Shown here piece after piece: positions 60,701 to 64,000 of a DNA stretch of 64,000 nucleotides. Position 1 is the stretch's first letter. Each line of letters opens with the position of its first letter. Source of the DNA: Seiridium cupressi (taxonomy: Eukaryota > Ascomycota > Sordariomycetes > Amphisphaeriales > Sporocadaceae). The DNA is taken from positions 496,001 to 560,000 of the forward strand of contig JARVKI010000014.1 in NCBI GenBank assembly GCA_036674765.1. Reading direction: 5' to 3'. The translations under genes and the position numbers were made by a program. The notes under the pieces were generated by a model that saw only the letters and a list, made by a program, of their open reading frames with translations, searched no databases and was not told where the DNA came from.

Positions 60701-63203
60701 CAAGGCCAGTGAGAAAGGATCTTCGTATGGATTGGGAATCACTGAGGCGGCTGCGGCTGGTGCTTTAGCTGCCGCTGCGGGCATGGCTTCCACCCATGCT
60801 GCGGGCACGGGCGCCACTCACAGTAGACAGCCGTCCCAGGAACACGAGGACGAGTGGCACCGCACTTCAGGCGAACGCAAACGAGATACGCTCGTCACGA
60901 ACCCCTACGAAGGAACAAGTCCAATTGCCAACCTCCCTGGTCTCGACCAACTTACCGGGGCTGATTACAACGGGGATCTGTACCGAGGAGGTTACAACAC
61001 CGGAAGCCCTGGACTCCATAACGGCGATGAGGGCTATGAAACCGCACAACCGAATGAGGCACATTCCAAGGGCAAAGCAGTCGAGTTCCAGAGCCAACCT
61101 GGCATGGGCGGCAACACGGATGATCCATTCTACGTCGGCATGCCGAATCACCAAAGACAAATCAGCGGGCTGTCTCAGGGCATGGCATCTCCGCTTTACG
61201 ATGCAGCCACGGGTACTGGGATGGACAGGATACAATCCAAGGATATCATTGCCTTGATGGAACATGTGAGTTGCCATTTACTCTCTTTCTTTTCTTCTTT
61301 GAAGCGAAGCGCTAATACGTTCATAGCTCATGGTCCGTGACGCTCAGCGAAGTGCTAGGGATACCGAAATGCTTGTCACCCTTGTCAGGTCCGCCGCTGA
61401 GATGCGGAACTCTTTCAACGATATCAAGAGGCTCCTTGCCGACACCGAAGATCAGATCATTGGTGAAGTGAAGGATAACACCGAGAAGACGGTTCAGCGA
61501 CATCTGGGTGGTCCGCGACCATTCCCGGGCAGCGGCTCACGTTCTATACAAGGCGGTTCGCAAACAGGCACCCTCGATGAAAATGCCAAGAAGCGCAACA
61601 TCTTCCGCCGGGCTCTGAAAGGTCTCAGTAGTAAGGGGACCAACGATCTCGGGAGAATCGAGGATATGCTTATGCAGCTACTGGGCGAAGTCGATGTTCT
61701 GAAACATCAAACTGCTGGGCAGGCTCTGGTGTCTGGCATGGGCACGCAAAACCAGTCGCTCGACAACCTGCCTGAAGTCCAGTATGAGCAGGATAAGGGC
61801 TACGAGCCGGAAGGTAATGCCGGAACTTCGACGGCCAGTCATGCTAGCCAATCGGGCCATCTTTCAATCCCCCAATCCCGCGGGCCTTCAGCAAGGGGTG
61901 GTTACGAGCGAAAGTTTTCTGATCACAGGATCAGCACTGTACACGAAGGTGACGAGGACGAATATGTCGAACAGCTCCCCACACCGGCAAACGAGTACTC
62001 TAATCCAGACCTCTTCATGTCGTCCGCAGTTCCACCAACTCGTGGTGGTTCTGTCCCACTTGGCACCCCTCCGCAGACAGCTGGTCAGCTTGCTGGCCAC
62101 TCCGCCAGTCACGAGAACACTCCTCTTACTGATGCCAGCAAGAAGCACAAGTCGAAGGGCTCATCTGGCTTCTTCCCCAAGATATCAAGATGGTCCGAGA
62201 CAACAACATCCAGCGTTGGCAAGATGTTCCGCAATTCTCGCAAGCAGGATCATCCCGAAGAATTCCTTCAACATCCGCCTTCTCGCTCGGGCTCGGATCT
62301 GGATGAGTACGACGACTACCAAGCCAACGACCATTACGACGACGAGAAGTTGCACTCGGGTTTCTCTGAACAAGACCTAAATGGCAACATGTCTCCAGAA
62401 GAGACTACACCAACACGTTATCGTCAGGAACCTTCACCTGCCATGTATGGTACTCCGGAGGATCCGAAGTACAAGGCGCATCGCAATAGCATCAACCTGC
62501 AGCATCCCCAACCCCGGCCAGGCCAGACCGAGCGATTCAGGACTGCTCTCGAAACATCCGCCCAAGATTACACCACAAACCTCCAGTCTCCCATGAGCCC
62601 TCGCTCTGAAAACTGGGCCCAATCAGTTACGAGCCTCCATCGTTTCCCCGAGCAGAATACCAACCGTTACAGCGACCAAAGCGCATCCAACGAGTATGGT
62701 TGGACCTCCCCATCGCAACAAGGGCCACCCCGACCTCCCAAGGAGCCCCTGGACGAAATTGCTGGAACTCCGCCGCGCAACGAGCGTTTGAGCAAGCTTC
62801 AGAAGCACAGCCCGCTACCCTACCACAGCGTTGATAGTGGCTATGGTGGTACGGCAACACACGCAGGTACTGTCGGTACAGCAAGCTACCACTCCGGTAG
62901 CCCCAAACTGGAGAATCGCAATCTCAGTGGCGCGCTTGCTGTCCCTACTCGCCGGCCAAGTGGGCCACGAGCCATGACCCCCAGCCGTGGTATGAGCAGA
63001 TCACGAGGAAGTGAGGATGGAGAAAGTATCCGAAGCGGCCGTAGCGGAATCAGTGATACCCATGCTAGGGACGAACGGAGAAGGAAGAGAGGTGAGCATG
63101 ACAGCTACTGTACTTGACTTCCCAGGTCGACGTTAACACTCATCTCTTAGACACTTTCGGCACTGTGGGCACAACTACAAGCCAAGAATCAGAGACGTTT
63201 TAG
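57717..63203 (+). CDS. Very large Ser/Arg-rich disordered protein, putative cortical or septal scaffold
   Basis: Predicted 1788 aa from three exons: 57717-61265, 61327-63091 and 63151-63203. Introns are 61 and 59 nt and the model closes in frame, ending TVGTTTSQESETF. Most of it is low-complexity Ser, Arg, Glu and Pro sequence. Islands stand out: a helix near 357-380 (LLETVEDAIRRLILPELESL); three Ala/Gly-rich hydrophobic segments near 239-260 (GAEALAAGAIGAVTAAAVAD), 459-475 (LLGAAAAAGIAAANRD) and 1005-1030 (ITEAAAAGALAAAAGM). A helical stretch crosses intron 1 (DIIALMEH/LMVRDAQRSARDTEML, then FNDIKRLLADTEDQIIGEV). Further on are FRRALKGLSSKGTNDLGRIE and GFFPKISRWSETTTSSVGKM. No enzyme domain or signal peptide. 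Size and composition resemble filamentous-fungal scaffolds such as Woronin-body tethers, but I cannot assign it. Confidence 0.85.
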
Positions 63204-64000
63204 GGAAGACGCTCTCGGCTCTTGGATGTGCACCTACCCCCCGGAAGTCCCTTCGCCCTGGACTTCAAGTCGGTCGGTCGTCGTTCGCGATAACATTCGC
63301 CCCCATATTTTACGCTTATGGACATATTTACCATGGCAGGCTTATCTGGATACGCCTGCTCTTCATGGAACTCGTCTCGCATGTCATTATAGAAAATACT
63401 GACGCAAGGCACCATAAAACACGGCGTTCCATCTTGCTTTCCACTGCTAGCATTTCTCAAAAACACAAAACGCAATCAAAATCAATTTGGACTCGAGAGC
63501 GAAGATGTCGACCACGATCATATCACAGTGTCTGTGACTGAGAGATCTAGGTTGCTCGACGAGGCAGCAGCCATTGTGACGGGAGCCACTAGGCTGGGCA
63601 GTTTGTTTTGATCAGCGATGCGGACTTGGTTGCTTCACATTCTCTCACGACGGTCATGACATCATATGAGGACACCCATTTTACATACTACACAGCCACG
63701 ATTTGGGATTTTGATTCGAGGTGTACTAAGGAGGAGGGGATTTGCGTTGAACCTCTCAGTGGGTGAAGGATTTTAGGGTGGATGGCCGGAGGACGTGTAT
63801 AGTTCTAATAATACTGAGATGGTTCTTGACTTTGTTGCCAGGGTTTAATTATGCGTGAGACTTAACCACCCTACAATTCAAAGCGTGTCTGGGACCTTGG
63901 TTGATATTTCCGGCATTTCCCAATGCCTATAGCGGGTCCTTGATTATTAGAGGACTTCTGACATTCTTGAAGATCCCACTTTCAATTGTAGTTGCTGTTG
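63204..64000. other. 3' flank of the large gene
   Basis: No supported ORF; should contain the 3' UTR and terminator of the large disordered-protein gene. The window ends in unannotated intergenic DNA. Confidence 0.4.

Overview
This window is nuclear DNA of a filamentous ascomycete (Pezizomycotina). Most coding regions carry short introns of 48-125 nt with GTRNGT donors and CTAAC/CTGAC branch motifs. The families fit too: a Zn2Cys6 regulator, a GH6 cellulase, a Uds1 septation protein and a fungal 4-TM claudin-like protein. I cannot name the species. Spliced models were built by hand, and the main ones below close in frame.

Left part (0-12.6 kb). An intact secreted GH6 cellobiohydrolase (+) is followed by a small uncharacterised gene (-) with a clear TATA box. 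Next come three broken genes on the minus strand: a Zn2Cys6 transcription factor with several frameshifts, an uncharacterised ORF split by one in-frame TAG, and a CadD-type cadmium/cation transporter with two in-frame stops. A doubtful plus-strand ORF with an AT-hook-like motif starts next to the transporter. Intact argininosuccinate lyase (ARG4 type, five exons) closes this block, so the decay is confined to about 3-9 kb.

Middle (12.6-33.3 kb). A bacterial-style KpsF/GutQ SIS-domain isomerase (-), a claudin-like membrane protein (+), a WKF-domain nuclear/nucleolar protein (-) divergent from proteasome alpha-1 (+) across a CCAAT-rich promoter, an uncharacterised 202-aa protein (+), a RING-variant plus ankyrin protein (+), and a Uds1-domain septation protein (-).

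Right part (33.3-64 kb). A gene-poor interval of about 7.4 kb comes first. It is followed by a leukotriene-A4-hydrolase-type M1 aminopeptidase with a possible mitochondrial presequence (+), an MDR-family NADP-dependent oxidoreductase (+), an FHA-domain protein with a C-terminal hydrophobic tail (-), an IFRD-family regulator (+), and a very large (about 1788 aa) disordered Ser/Arg-rich putative scaffold protein (+).

Most genes are conserved housekeeping or cell-biology genes and do not form an operon or an obvious metabolic cluster. I found no RNA gene, CRISPR array, intact transposon or convincing biosynthetic cluster. The items most worth a second look are the cluster of decaying genes, the bacterial-type sugar isomerase, the giant disordered protein with repeated Ala-rich segments, and the tail-anchor-like FHA protein.
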